Positions 14,374-22,269 of a stretch of DNA of 30,393 nucleotides are shown piece after piece (the stretch's first letter is position 1; every line of letters starts with the position of its first letter). The notes beneath the pieces were generated by a model. It ran no database searches. It was given only the letters and a program-made list of their open reading frames with translations, and was not told where the DNA came from. The DNA lies in contig DGQK01000057.1 of assembly GCA_002390745.1 (NCBI GenBank), positions 13,130-43,522 on the forward strand, read 5' to 3'. This stretch comes from Bacteroidetes bacterium UBA4416. Its GTDB lineage: Bacteria; Bacteroidota; Bacteroidia; B-17B0; Aurantibacillaceae. The translations under genes and the position numbers were made by a program.

Positions 14374-14549
14374 TAGGGTGGTTTATTGATCTGTCGTCAC
14401 CCTGCATATTTGTTCGTTAAAAGGGTGAAAAAAACAGCCGAACGATCATATCGGGATTTAGTGACCGAAAGCGTGTACCTGATTGATAATCAGATAAATG
14501 TTTGATTTTTTTTCTTTGGGGTATTTACTGTATTTCGTAATTTTCGGGG

Positions 14550-16166
14550 ATGAATACACCCTCTATACCAGACGCACAAAATGAGCTGGATATCCTGCTT
14601 TGTCTTTCAAAAGCAATAGGCAATGCACGGAATAGAGACGATCTTTGGGAGCTCATTACCGAGCAGCTGATTGAACTATTTGGTGCCCGGTATTATACCA
14701 TTTACCTGATCAATGAAGAAGCTACCAGCTATTCTCCCTTTTTGTACAGCAACGAAAAGTCAATACGGTCTTTGACCGGCCAAAACCCGGTGCTTCACCA
14801 GGAGTATCCGATCGGGGATGGAGTATTCGACAAGGCCATTACCGGCGAGGAGCCTCTTGTACTTGATCTACAGCGCCTGGCACGGCAAAATGCGATTCCC
14901 GCATACATCATCCACTGGTACAACACGGGCGTGAAAAAAGCAATGCTGATCAGGATCAGCAATGGGAAAGAGCCCAAAGGCGTGCTTTGCCTCTATTCGC
15001 TGAAAGAAGACGCTTTCCTTAATCAACGGTCGGGTTTATTAAAAGGGATTGCCGACCAGCTGGGCACAGGTATTTCCAATATCCTTGCGAATGAAACAGT
15101 AGAAAGCCAGCTGAAAGAAATTAAAAAATACAAACGGCAGCTGGAGCAGGAAAACCATGATCAGGAAGGAGAACGGATAAAAGAGAGGCGCCCCCATGAT
15201 AAAGCCATTGGCAGTTCGGCCAGCATGCAGGAAGTGCAGGTGCTGGTGTCGAAGGTGGTAGCGTCCACGGCAACCGTATTGATATTGGGAGAAACGGGAA
15301 CGGGCAAAGAGCTGCTGGCCCGCCAGATCCATAACTCCTCACCCAGGCGCCACCGGCTGATGATCAAAGTGAATTGCGCCGCCATCCCCGCCAGCCTGAT
15401 GGAAAGCGAATTGTTCGGGCATGAGAAAGGCAGTTTTACGGGAGCTCACGAACGCAGGATCGGAAAATTTGAACTGGCAAACAACAGCACACTCTTTTTG
15501 GATGAGATCGGTGAGTTGCCACTGGAACTGCAGACAAAATTATTGAGGGTGCTGCAGGAAAGAGAAGTTGAGCGCATCGGCGGGAAGTCTGTGATAAGGG
15601 TCAATGTGCGTATCATTGCCGCTACCAATAAAAACCTTGAAGCAGAAGTTGCCGCAGGCCGCTTCCGGAGCGACCTTTATTACCGGCTGAATGTATTTCC
15701 GATTACTCTGCCTCCCCTGCGCGAAAGAAAAGAAGACATTCCCGCACTGGCGTCTTTTTTTATCAGCCGCTATTCCGCCGATACCGGAAAAAAGATCACC
15801 GGCGTTTCACCCAAGGTCATGGAGCAGCTAAGATCTTATTCCTGGCCCGGAAATATCCGGGAGATGGAACACCTGATTGAGCGCAGTATACTACTTACGA
15901 ACACACCTCTTATTACCACGATCAATCTGCCGGGAAAGATCAGGATACAGCCTTCGCAGACCGTGTCGGAAACAGAGGCCCGCTCATTGGAAGACGTAGA
16001 GCGCGAACATATCCTTAACATGATCAGGCTCTCCAATGGCAGGATTTCCGGGCCAAATGGCGCTGCCGTCAAATTACGACTTCCTTCCACCACGCTGATC
16101 TCGAAGATGCAGAAGCTCGGGATCAGAAAAGGTCACTTCATCGATAGACCGGAAAAAACAGATTGA
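14550..16166 (+). CDS. GAF-AAA+-Fis sigma-54-dependent transcription activator
   Basis: The 538-aa product is a bacterial enhancer-binding protein. A GAF sensor covers residues 12-180, a short charged coiled coil 182-212, the AAA+ domain about 220-450, and a Fis-type helix-turn-helix 485-527. Catalytic motifs are Walker A GETGTGKE (247-254), the sigma-54 contact loop GSFTGA (294-299, usual GAFTGA with a common Ser), Walker B LFLDEIGE (315-322), RFRSDLYYRLNVFPI and the arginine-finger PPLRERKEDI. The GAF domain has a few Cys but no receiver phospho-acceptor, so it would respond to a small ligand (FhlA/NorR type). Its target is not certain. It starts 177 bp after a terminator, and the alginate-export pair converges on it. 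The upstream region contains an inverted repeat CTGATT-GAT-AATCAG at 14479-14493 that could be an enhancer site. Confidence 0.95.
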   Translation: MNTPSIPDAQNELDILLCLSKAIGNARNRDDLWELITEQLIELFGARYYTIYLINEEATSYSPFLYSNEKSIRSLTGQNPVLHQEYPIGDGVFDKAITGEEPLVLDLQRLARQNAIPAYIIHWYNTGVKKAMLIRISNGKEPKGVLCLYSLKEDAFLNQRSGLLKGIADQLGTGISNILANETVESQLKEIKKYKRQLEQENHDQEGERIKERRPHDKAIGSSASMQEVQVLVSKVVASTATVLILGETGTGKELLARQIHNSSPRRHRLMIKVNCAAIPASLMESELFGHEKGSFTGAHERRIGKFELANNSTLFLDEIGELPLELQTKLLRVLQEREVERIGGKSVIRVNVRIIAATNKNLEAEVAAGRFRSDLYYRLNVFPITLPPLRERKEDIPALASFFISRYSADTGKKITGVSPKVMEQLRSYSWPGNIREMEHLIERSILLTNTPLITTINLPGKIRIQPSQTVSETEARSLEDVEREHILNMIRLSNGRISGPNGAAVKLRLPSTTLISKMQKLGIRKGHFIDRPEKTD

Positions 16167-16219
16167 ACTCAGGTTGTTTTTTGGTACTTCTTCCGGCATA
16201 CAAATCCATCATTAGTTTT

Positions 16220-16975
16220 TTAATTTTTAAACGAGGTGATCGCTTCTTTGATCCCTTCTCCTGCGGTATTGAAAAAGGCCGGTCCGGCAAGCAGAATGGC
16301 TTTTACCGGCCCTGTGGCAGTAGAGAGTTTTTTGTCTTTCAGGTAATGTTGGGTCCTATGCGCTTCGATGATGCCGCGGGTGACGTTGCTGGCTACCAGT
16401 GCTGTCGGAGAGTCAATGCCGGCGTCTTTGATGTCGCTCGCAAAAGCAAAACTGTCCGCTCCCAGTTTTACAGCCTCCCGGAAAGCCACACTGCCAATAC
16501 CGGTCATCACTTCCGGTGTGAATTTGTTCCGGTCTCCGAGGCCGATCAGCAAAAGCCTGGGCGCTTTGAGTGATCCTTTGGGAGGCTCGATCAGCAGGGT
16601 TTCATACAAACGACCTGTGAATTTTCCGGTTTTCCGGAGTTCGGTAATCTGGCCCTTCAGGGCTTCATCAAGGTGTACCATGCCGTTCAGGGCAGCAGGG
16701 AGTGCCGGAGGATTGAAAATATCGCCTTCGGTATATTCAAACACGCATACCACCTGCAAGGCACTGGCTGCGCCGGTAGGCCCCTGGACCAGTCCTTCGA
16801 TGGCAAGCCCATCCACAGTTCCCCAGATCTTAGAAGTCCCGATGGGAGTTGTAGCGGTGGCTACACTGCCGGTTTGCTGAGCGCTGGCGGCAAGGGTTAC
16901 GAAGAGCAGGGAACATGCCAGAAGGCCTGCTGCAAATGTGCTTCTGATGCGGTATTTAGGATTGGTGTTCGTCAT
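16220..16975 (-). CDS. Secreted stand-alone M17 aminopeptidase N-terminal (macro-like) domain protein
   Basis: The 251-aa product begins with a signal peptide (cationic start, then AAGLLACSLLFVTLAASAQQ, cut near residue 33). The rest matches the N-terminal domain of M17 leucyl aminopeptidases: GTVDGLAIEGLVQGP, ALNGMVHLDEALKGQITELRKTGKFTGR, SLKAPRLLLIGLGDRNKFT, and GSVAFREAVKLGADSFAFA. The C-terminal catalytic domain with the two-zinc site (NTDAEGR and flanking residues) is absent; the stop follows about 25 residues after the N-domain. Full M17 enzymes are about 500 aa. The gene starts 19 bp after the barrel-protein gene on the same strand, so both are probably co-expressed. A binding or regulatory role in the periplasm is the only inference I can offer; no catalytic function is expected. 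Confidence 0.8.
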   Translation of the reverse strand: MTNTNPKYRIRSTFAAGLLACSLLFVTLAASAQQTGSVATATTPIGTSKIWGTVDGLAIEGLVQGPTGAASALQVVCVFEYTEGDIFNPPALPAALNGMVHLDEALKGQITELRKTGKFTGRLYETLLIEPPKGSLKAPRLLLIGLGDRNKFTPEVMTGIGSVAFREAVKLGADSFAFASDIKDAGIDSPTALVASNVTRGIIEAHRTQHYLKDKKLSTATGPVKAILLAGPAFFNTAGEGIKEAITSFKN

Positions 16976-16994
16976 GATTGTTTTTTTGAGGTTA

Positions 16995-18398
16995 TTAAAA
17001 TTTAAGAGAAAGCCGCGAGTTAATAAAAATACCGTCTTTGGGCGTGGCTACCAAGTCGGCAACAAAAGGGCCGGTGTCGAAATATTGAATGCCCGTATTA
17101 AACGAGATGAACCTGTTGAAGTTGTATGTGAGGCTGAGCAGGTAAGCTGTGCCAATGTATCTTTTCGACGACGAAGATCCCGGGAGGTTGAACCCTCCGC
17201 TGGGTCTGTATACACCGTCATGAAGCGAATAACGCCAGTTCATCACCACATCGGCCTGCAACAGGAGTTTCTGTGAAGGAGTAAGGGTTACATAAGGATG
17301 GATATCGATCAGGTTCACCGGGCCGATCTGCGGGCTAAATCCGAAATAGCCTCCTTTGGGGTAAAGTGGGTTGAAGGATTGAAGATTTCCGTCCCCGGCC
17401 TTCTGATCTCCTGAAATATAATCGTTGCGGAGGTTTACGGAGGGCTTATACTTTACGCCTTCAAACATATAGCCTATATCAACAGATCCGGTCCAGGCCT
17501 TAATCGTGCCCTGTCCGAATTTTCCCAGCTGAAGCGCAGCTTCCAGGTTATAGATAAATCCGCCGCCATATTTCCAGACCCTCGTGCCCCATGTGTGGCG
17601 TATTTCATTTTGCCTTCCTTCCTCAAATGTAGCATTGCCCCGCTGTATCCCAAGATAATAAGCGTCGAGATTTGCCGCCTTCCTCAGGATCAACCTGGAA
17701 TACATGCCCCACAGGTTTGCCTGCAGGCTTGGCTTGTTATCAAAAGTGCCGGTATTGACCGTATCGGCCATCATCGCAAAGGCATCTATTTGCAAGTTTT
17801 TGGAAGAGAATACCGCTTTCGCCCCGGTAAAATAAAGCCGGAGGTTAGGGCCTTCCCTCACAGAAATCAAACGGCCACTGCCATAATCCAGCTCCTGCCT
17901 GCCGAGCCTTACCGTTAGCGATGAGGATGCCGTTTGAATGGCTTTGATGTCGGCAAAAAGGTTCTGGATATTCAGATGATCTGCGTCAATAGGTCTGGGA
18001 CCGTTTTTCCGTCCGTTTTCCCAGGCGCTCCTAAGCTGGCCGAATATGCGAAACCGGGCACCTATGTGGAGGTCGGCATGGAGGTCGTAACGCTGCAACA
18101 GGAAATAGTTATGCCCGATGCCATACAGCCCCCAATCCTCATTATTAAAATCAACATACTCTGCCCTTGCCGAACCGCCAAAAGAAACATACGTCGCTTT
18201 GCTTTTTGAAAGAGGCATGAACTTGAAACGGTTGTAAAACGTTTTCGGTGAATCGGCAAGCTGCGTGTAGCTTTCCTCAAAACGCATCAGCTTGAAGGAT
18301 TGCCCGTATGCCTCTGCCTGTATGGTAAAGATGCCGGCCACCATCAGTAGCCGCGCTAAGGTTCCGGTAAATGGTATTAAAGACATCGTCCTCGTCAT
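16995..18398 (-). CDS. Alginate-export-family outer-membrane beta-barrel protein
   Basis: The 467-aa product carries a signal peptide (IPFTGTLARLLMVAGIFTIQAEAYGQ). It then alternates amphipathic strands and short turns and ends in a C-terminal Phe (SRLSLKF), which is typical of outer-membrane barrels. Segments such as GSARAEYVDFNNEDWGL, YFLLQRYDLHADLHIGARFRIFGQLRSAWENGRKNGPRPIDADHLNIQNLFADI and LTVRLGRQELDYGSGRLISVREGPNLR are the blocks of the alginate_exp (AlgE-like) domain. In Bacteroidota, proteins of this family occur without alginate genes, so the true solute is unknown. It is followed closely by the M17-N protein. An inverted repeat at 18490-18508, 92 bp before the start, may be its regulatory site. 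Confidence 0.9.
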   Translation of the reverse strand: MTRTMSLIPFTGTLARLLMVAGIFTIQAEAYGQSFKLMRFEESYTQLADSPKTFYNRFKFMPLSKSKATYVSFGGSARAEYVDFNNEDWGLYGIGHNYFLLQRYDLHADLHIGARFRIFGQLRSAWENGRKNGPRPIDADHLNIQNLFADIKAIQTASSSLTVRLGRQELDYGSGRLISVREGPNLRLYFTGAKAVFSSKNLQIDAFAMMADTVNTGTFDNKPSLQANLWGMYSRLILRKAANLDAYYLGIQRGNATFEEGRQNEIRHTWGTRVWKYGGGFIYNLEAALQLGKFGQGTIKAWTGSVDIGYMFEGVKYKPSVNLRNDYISGDQKAGDGNLQSFNPLYPKGGYFGFSPQIGPVNLIDIHPYVTLTPSQKLLLQADVVMNWRYSLHDGVYRPSGGFNLPGSSSSKRYIGTAYLLSLTYNFNRFISFNTGIQYFDTGPFVADLVATPKDGIFINSRLSLKF

Positions 18399-18819
18399 AT
18401 CACATCGATTGATACAAGGGTGTGGTTGTCTGGCGGAAGCACATTGAGGGACGGTTTCATTGTTCTTTAAACAGATTTAGTAAGTTTTTAATTGTGCCCA
18501 ACACAATTCAAATGCCGGCTTTTAAGTTGTTGGATGTCAAAAGTATAGATCCGGGAAGCTTATATTTAAAATACGCTATTTCGTAAAATTATGAAAATTG
18601 GCAAAACCGGAAAATCAGCCGGTCCGTTTTTTACTACGGCTTCAGGGTAGCATTGCTGCCGGTCAGGAGATGCCATCTCGGTTGAATCTCTTTGCCCCGT
18701 TGCGGGATCAGGCTGCGGTACAGCGAAGCTTCGTTCAAGCTTGCCTTTCTTCATCAGGAAGCGCCGGCCTGAAGCTCATCTACTAATCCGCTGCTGCCAT
18801 TAATTTCCCGGCCATCTGT
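18399..18819. other. 421-bp region without a convincing gene
   Basis: I see no gene here. Short open frames on either strand (about 62 codons) have low-complexity, non-conserved translations. The region holds the promoter side of the barrel gene with an inverted repeat at 18490-18508, and the 3' side of the MFS gene. TATTTCGTAA occurs at 18577-18586 and again at 14531-14540 in front of the sigma-54 activator gene. Two AAGCTT repeats lie near 18725-18742. Confidence 0.6.
18490..18508. promoter_or_regulatory. Inverted repeat upstream of the alginate-export gene
   Basis: AATTGTG (18490-18496) and CACAATT (18502-18508) form perfect 7-bp arms with a 5-bp spacer CCCAA. They lie 92 bp before the start of the barrel gene on the minus strand. 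The dyad resembles FNR/CRP-type sites (TTGTG...CACAA), but the spacing is one base shorter than the E. coli consensus. It is a candidate operator only. Confidence 0.45.
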
Positions 18820-19977
18820 TTATTTGCCAGAACGGAGAGTGGCGACATTGGCCATGGCGGCGATGCAAAGAAAACACATGAAAAGGACCGACCAGCTCCA
18901 GCCGCCGGCATCGTATAGCTGTATGGAAATAAAGGCGCTCAAGGCCCCGCCAATGAAATAGCTGGTCATATACGCTGTGTTGATGCGGCTGTTGGCGTTT
19001 TCATCCAAGGAATAAATAACCGCGATGTTGCTAACCTGCGTGGCCTGTACGCCAACATCGAGCAGGATAACGGCAAGCCAGATGACGGCTACAGATCCCT
19101 GGAACATAAGTAAGAGGATGGCGCTGGCCAAGGTAAGGCTGGTAGAAAAAAGCAGGGAGCGATAGGTGGAGCCTTTGTCAGCCAGGCTCCCAAATACAGG
19201 TGCGATCAATGCTCCGGCGGCGGCCAGCAGGCCAAACATTCCGATCTGCGATGCCTTGTAATAGAATGGAGCTCCGCTGAGGTAAAGCGTGAGCGTTACC
19301 CAGAATGCACTCAGGGTGCCGAAGATAAACATGCCTGTCAGGGCTGTTTTGCGAAGCAACGGAAACCTTGATAATTGAGCGAGGGTGGATCTCAACAATC
19401 CGGAATAGGTTCCGCTGAACCTCGCCGGAACACTTGGAAAATCTGCCTGCATCAGGCCTGTTACCGCAAGCACCAGCACTGCCGAGAAGATGTAAACATA
19501 TTGCCAGCCGAGCCAGTTGGTAATAAATCCGCTGAATACCCTTGCCGCCAGTATGCCCACCAGGAGCCCTGTGAAGATCTGCCCTACGATCCTGCCACGG
19601 TTCTTATCGGCCAGGCTTGCTGCCATCGGAAGAATAACCTGGGCCACTACAGAGAAAACGCCAATGAGCAGGCTCCCTGCGTACAGCACATACAGATGGG
19701 GCGCGAAAGCAGTCAGCAGTAATGAAGCGATCAGCGCTGCCTGGAGGTAGAGTACCAGCTTTTTGCGTTCGAGCATGTCGCCGATAGGCGTGAGAAAAAA
19801 TAAACCGATGCCGTAACCCACCTGGGACAAAACGGAAATGAGGCCCGCGTTTTCGGTGCTGATCCGGAAGTAGGCGCCGATGCTGTGAAGAATGGGCTGG
19901 CTGTAATAGACATTGGCGACAGCAATGCCTGCTGTCGCTGCCATAATCCATACCTGCGAAGAAGAGAGGGTTTTCAT
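18820..19977 (-). CDS. MFS efflux transporter
   Basis: The 385-aa product (start MKTLSSSQV at 19977; an ATG 9 bp upstream is also possible) has 12 predicted membrane spans. Major facilitator features include the N-terminal ATAGIAVANVYYSQPIL, the loop 2-3 motif GDMLERKKLV (the usual GxLaDrxGrr), and FGSLADKGSTYR in the second half. The YYSQPIL and GYGIGLFFLTPIGDM pieces match the AraJ/YnfM-type drug/proton antiporter group. It is the last gene of an operon after the esterase (100-bp gap). With a dioxygenase, an esterase and a GNAT, the exporter probably removes aromatic or electrophilic products or drugs from the cytoplasm. The substrate cannot be read from sequence. Confidence 0.92.
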   Translation of the reverse strand: MKTLSSSQVWIMAATAGIAVANVYYSQPILHSIGAYFRISTENAGLISVLSQVGYGIGLFFLTPIGDMLERKKLVLYLQAALIASLLLTAFAPHLYVLYAGSLLIGVFSVVAQVILPMAASLADKNRGRIVGQIFTGLLVGILAARVFSGFITNWLGWQYVYIFSAVLVLAVTGLMQADFPSVPARFSGTYSGLLRSTLAQLSRFPLLRKTALTGMFIFGTLSAFWVTLTLYLSGAPFYYKASQIGMFGLLAAAGALIAPVFGSLADKGSTYRSLLFSTSLTLASAILLLMFQGSVAVIWLAVILLDVGVQATQVSNIAVIYSLDENANSRINTAYMTSYFIGGALSAFISIQLYDAGGWSWSVLFMCFLCIAAMANVATLRSGK

Positions 19978-20077
19978 GGCTGCCACCTTATCTCAGATTG
20001 TCCGCTTGCGTCGATAAGCCCCGGCCTGGCAGTACATGGCATCTTTCATCAAAAAAGCAATTATAACTCATCGCCGC

Positions 20078-20692
20078 TCAGGAGAAAACGATCCGAGACG
20101 CTTTCTGTAATTCATCTTCTGTAATGGTATGACCCATGGAAGGATAAACCTTTACGGTGACGGCGGCAGACAGGTTTTTTAAAATGGTCTCGCTCTCATA
20201 GACCCGGTCAACCGGCACATGGGGATCGGGATCGGAGGTGCCGATAAAAACAGGTGTTTGCTCAAAATTACCTTTGTAGCGCTCAGAGTAGATCCGGTCT
20301 CCGATGAGCCCACCGGTAAAAGCCACCACTCCGCCATAGCGTTGTGCATGGCGGCAGGTATATTCAAGGGTCAGGCAGGCGCCCTGTGAGAAGCCAAGAA
20401 AATAGATATTCTTTGCCGGGATTCCTTTCTGTACGATTTCATCTGCCAGTGTGCCGATCTGTTCCAGGGCCGAGCTCAGCCAGGGCTCATTGGCAGGCGG
20501 AGGTGCGAGAAATGATTGAGGATACCAGCTATAGCCGCTTGCCTGCGGAGCATACAGCGCATAATCCTTTACCGGAAGGTATTGGGCAATGGATAAAATA
20601 TCCTCAGGGCTTCCACCGCGTCCGTGCAGCATTATAAGCGCCTTAGAGGCATTGGTCTGATTTCCGGATTCTATAACCAGTCGTTTGTGCAT
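20078..20692 (-). CDS. Alpha/beta hydrolase, phospholipase/carboxylesterase family (MhqD-like)
   Basis: The 204-aa product is a compact alpha/beta hydrolase of the Abhydrolase_2 type. The oxyanion strand is ALIMLHGRGGSPED, the nucleophile elbow is GFSQGA, the acid is in FIGTSDPDPHVP and the catalytic His is in YPSMGHTITEDEL. It has no signal peptide, so it is cytoplasmic. It sits 22 bp downstream of the ring-cleaving dioxygenase. In Bacillus, the pair mhqE-mhqD combines the same two families under a quinone-responsive regulator, so it may hydrolyse a ring-opened product or quinone conjugate. That role is by analogy; the fold call is firm. Confidence 0.92.
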   Translation of the reverse strand: MHKRLVIESGNQTNASKALIMLHGRGGSPEDILSIAQYLPVKDYALYAPQASGYSWYPQSFLAPPPANEPWLSSALEQIGTLADEIVQKGIPAKNIYFLGFSQGACLTLEYTCRHAQRYGGVVAFTGGLIGDRIYSERYKGNFEQTPVFIGTSDPDPHVPVDRVYESETILKNLSAAVTVKVYPSMGHTITEDELQKASRIVFS

Positions 20693-20714
20693 GATGTGAT
20701 GTCGGATTAAAAGA

Positions 20715-21650
20715 TTATTGGATTTTTGGTAATGCCGTTTCGATCTTGTCCCTGAGGCCTTCGTATTGCGCAGGTAATTTTAAGTGGCTGCCTAATTCAG
20801 CCAGCGGCTCATCAACGGTGAACCCGGGATTATCGGTAGCAATTTCGAACAGCACTCCGCCCGGCTCTCTGAAATAGAGAGAGTAAAAATAATCGCGGTC
20901 GATCTTCGCAGTGATCTGGTAGCCTGCTGCGACTATTTTTTCACGGTACCGCATCTGGATCTCTTCATTTTGCACCCTGAAAGCTATGTGGTGGTTGGTT
21001 CCGGCAGCCCCACGTCCGCTTTCCCCATCCGGCTCCAGGATAATGTCAATGCTATTTGCTGTGGCGATGGCATCTGTTACGAAACGGTAGCGGTTGCCTT
21101 CCTGTGCAACCTGGCGGTATCCGAAAATATCCGTGAGTATGGTAGCTGTGGGCTTCAGATCCTTCAAGGTAAGAGCCGTATAATGAAATCCTTTAAGGCC
21201 GTTTACCTGGTTTATGTCCTGCGACTCCCAGGCTTTGCGTTCATCGCTGGTTTTAGTGATCACCAGCACGAGCTTCAGTCCGTCAGGATCCGTAAAGGCC
21301 AGCGAAGGCTCGCCAAAAATATCAGTTTCATGTTCGTAAGGCACCTTAAACGCATCAAACCTGGCTTTCCAGAACCCGAAACTTCCGGCAGGTACAGCAT
21401 ACCCGATTTCAGTGGCCATGCCGGTTCCTGCTTTTCCCGGCCCTATACCTTCCCAGGGAAAGAAGGTAAGAATGGTTCCAGGCGCTCCCTGCTCATTTCC
21501 GTAATAGAAATGATAGGTGCCCGGATCATCAAAGTTTACGGTTTTTTTTACCATGCGTAAGCCCAGTACCTTGATATAAAAATCGTAGTTGCGCTGTGCA
21601 TTGTCGGCGATTGCCGTAATATGGTGCAGGCCAAGAATTTTGTCTTCCAT
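20715..21650 (-). CDS. Ring-cleaving dioxygenase with two VOC domains (MhqE/MhqO-like)
   Basis: From the start at 21650 (MEDKILGLHHITAIA) the product is 311 aa with two glyoxalase/VOC repeats, roughly residues 5-140 and 155-280. The metal ligands expected for extradiol enzymes are visible: His in LHHITAIA, His in GFHYTALTL and Glu in GGVLFEIATDNPGF near the C-terminus. The frame extends 42 bp upstream, but that part overlaps the intergenic region before GNAT and lacks family similarity. It would open hydroquinone-type rings, in line with Bacillus MhqE/MhqO and LinE. It lies between GNAT (19 bp) and the esterase (22 bp), so all are in one transcript. Confidence 0.93.
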   Translation of the reverse strand: MEDKILGLHHITAIADNAQRNYDFYIKVLGLRMVKKTVNFDDPGTYHFYYGNEQGAPGTILTFFPWEGIGPGKAGTGMATEIGYAVPAGSFGFWKARFDAFKVPYEHETDIFGEPSLAFTDPDGLKLVLVITKTSDERKAWESQDINQVNGLKGFHYTALTLKDLKPTATILTDIFGYRQVAQEGNRYRFVTDAIATANSIDIILEPDGESGRGAAGTNHHIAFRVQNEEIQMRYREKIVAAGYQITAKIDRDYFYSLYFREPGGVLFEIATDNPGFTVDEPLAELGSHLKLPAQYEGLRDKIETALPKIQ

Positions 21651-21669
21651 AGTCGTATTTTTTAGAGTA

Positions 21670-21957
21670 TTAGTGATGGTATTTAGGGTCAAGTTGTTTT
21701 TTATATTCGGGATGTTTTTTTATAAAACCTGATACAAAGGGGCAGTACACCATGACCGGTTTTTTAAGTTCCCTGGCATAAGCAAAAGCCTCCGTTGCAA
21801 GTGCGCTGGCGATGCCTTTCCCTTTGAGAGGTTCAGGAACACGCGTATGCATCAGCGCAATACTTCCCTTGTAAAACCGGTAGGTCAGGTAACTTTTGAG
21901 GCCATCCAACTCAGTTTCAAACTGCTGTTCGGCAGTATTGTTCGTAACAGGTATCAT
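21670..21957 (-). CDS. Small GNAT-family N-acetyltransferase (YjdJ type)
   Basis: The 95-aa product is the minimal GCN5-related acetyltransferase (Acetyltransf_CG type). The acetyl-CoA motif A is visible in VPEPLKGKGIASALATEAFAYARE (R/Q-x-x-G-x-G/A pattern), followed by PVMVYCPFVSGFIKKHPEYKK, the conserved C-terminal block of this subfamily. It is shorter than standard GNATs, which is normal for this group. It is the first gene of the operon with the dioxygenase, esterase and MFS exporter. The acceptor is unknown. Confidence 0.92.
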   Translation of the reverse strand: MIPVTNNTAEQQFETELDGLKSYLTYRFYKGSIALMHTRVPEPLKGKGIASALATEAFAYARELKKPVMVYCPFVSGFIKKHPEYKKQLDPKYHH

Positions 21958-22269
21958 AGGTGCATTTATTAATTATCAGTCAGGCAGGAAGCCAGTAGAG
22001 CAAACACCGGATAGTAGTCAATTTAGATGCCGAACCGCAATGTCTTGATTGTTAGTTGAATGCCTGTTAGGTGGGATTGTAGAATTACGGCATTTGGTAA
22101 ATTTATGAATGAGGCCATGTGGATCGGCATGCCACGCAGGAATACCGGCGCGATGTTGGTACCGGCGAAAACAAAGTGTAGATACAAGCCTGTGCATACT
22201 CGAAGTTATGCACATCCATAGTTGTGACGGCGCGTTGCAGGCCGGATAGCAGAAAACCGGGCTAGTGAG
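21958..22269. other. 312-bp region without a gene, holding a perfect dyad and a direct repeat
   Basis: I see no supported gene. A 65-codon frame on the minus strand (22018-22215) and another overlapping frame both look protein-like in composition but match nothing I know. The stretch contains TACCGGCG twice (22143-22150, 22160-22167) and the inverted repeat at 22191-22214. It separates the unknown 152-aa gene from the GNAT operon, so the operon promoter must be here. Confidence 0.6.
22191..22214. promoter_or_regulatory. Perfect inverted repeat TGTGCATA-N8-TATGCACA
   Basis: The two 8-bp arms are exact complements around an 8-bp spacer. There is no T-run, so it is not a terminator, and the geometry (24 bp, about one helix turn per half-site) fits a dimeric regulator. 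It lies 234 bp upstream of the GNAT start and 56 bp after the stop of the 152-aa gene. Confidence 0.5.

Noticed and set aside
14550..16166. Sigma-54 promoter (-24 GG / -12 GC) for the alginate-export operon
   Set aside because: No TGGCAC-N5-TTGC-like sequence was found in front of the barrel gene on the minus strand, so a direct link to the activator is not supported.
18566..18786. 62-codon frames on both strands between the barrel and MFS genes
   Set aside because: Translations lack any conserved pattern, and the plus-strand one needs a TTG start.
22018..22215. 65-codon minus-strand frame in the empty region before the GNAT operon
   Set aside because: No motif or ribosome-binding evidence; an overlapping frame looks equally protein-like, so I treat it as unsupported.
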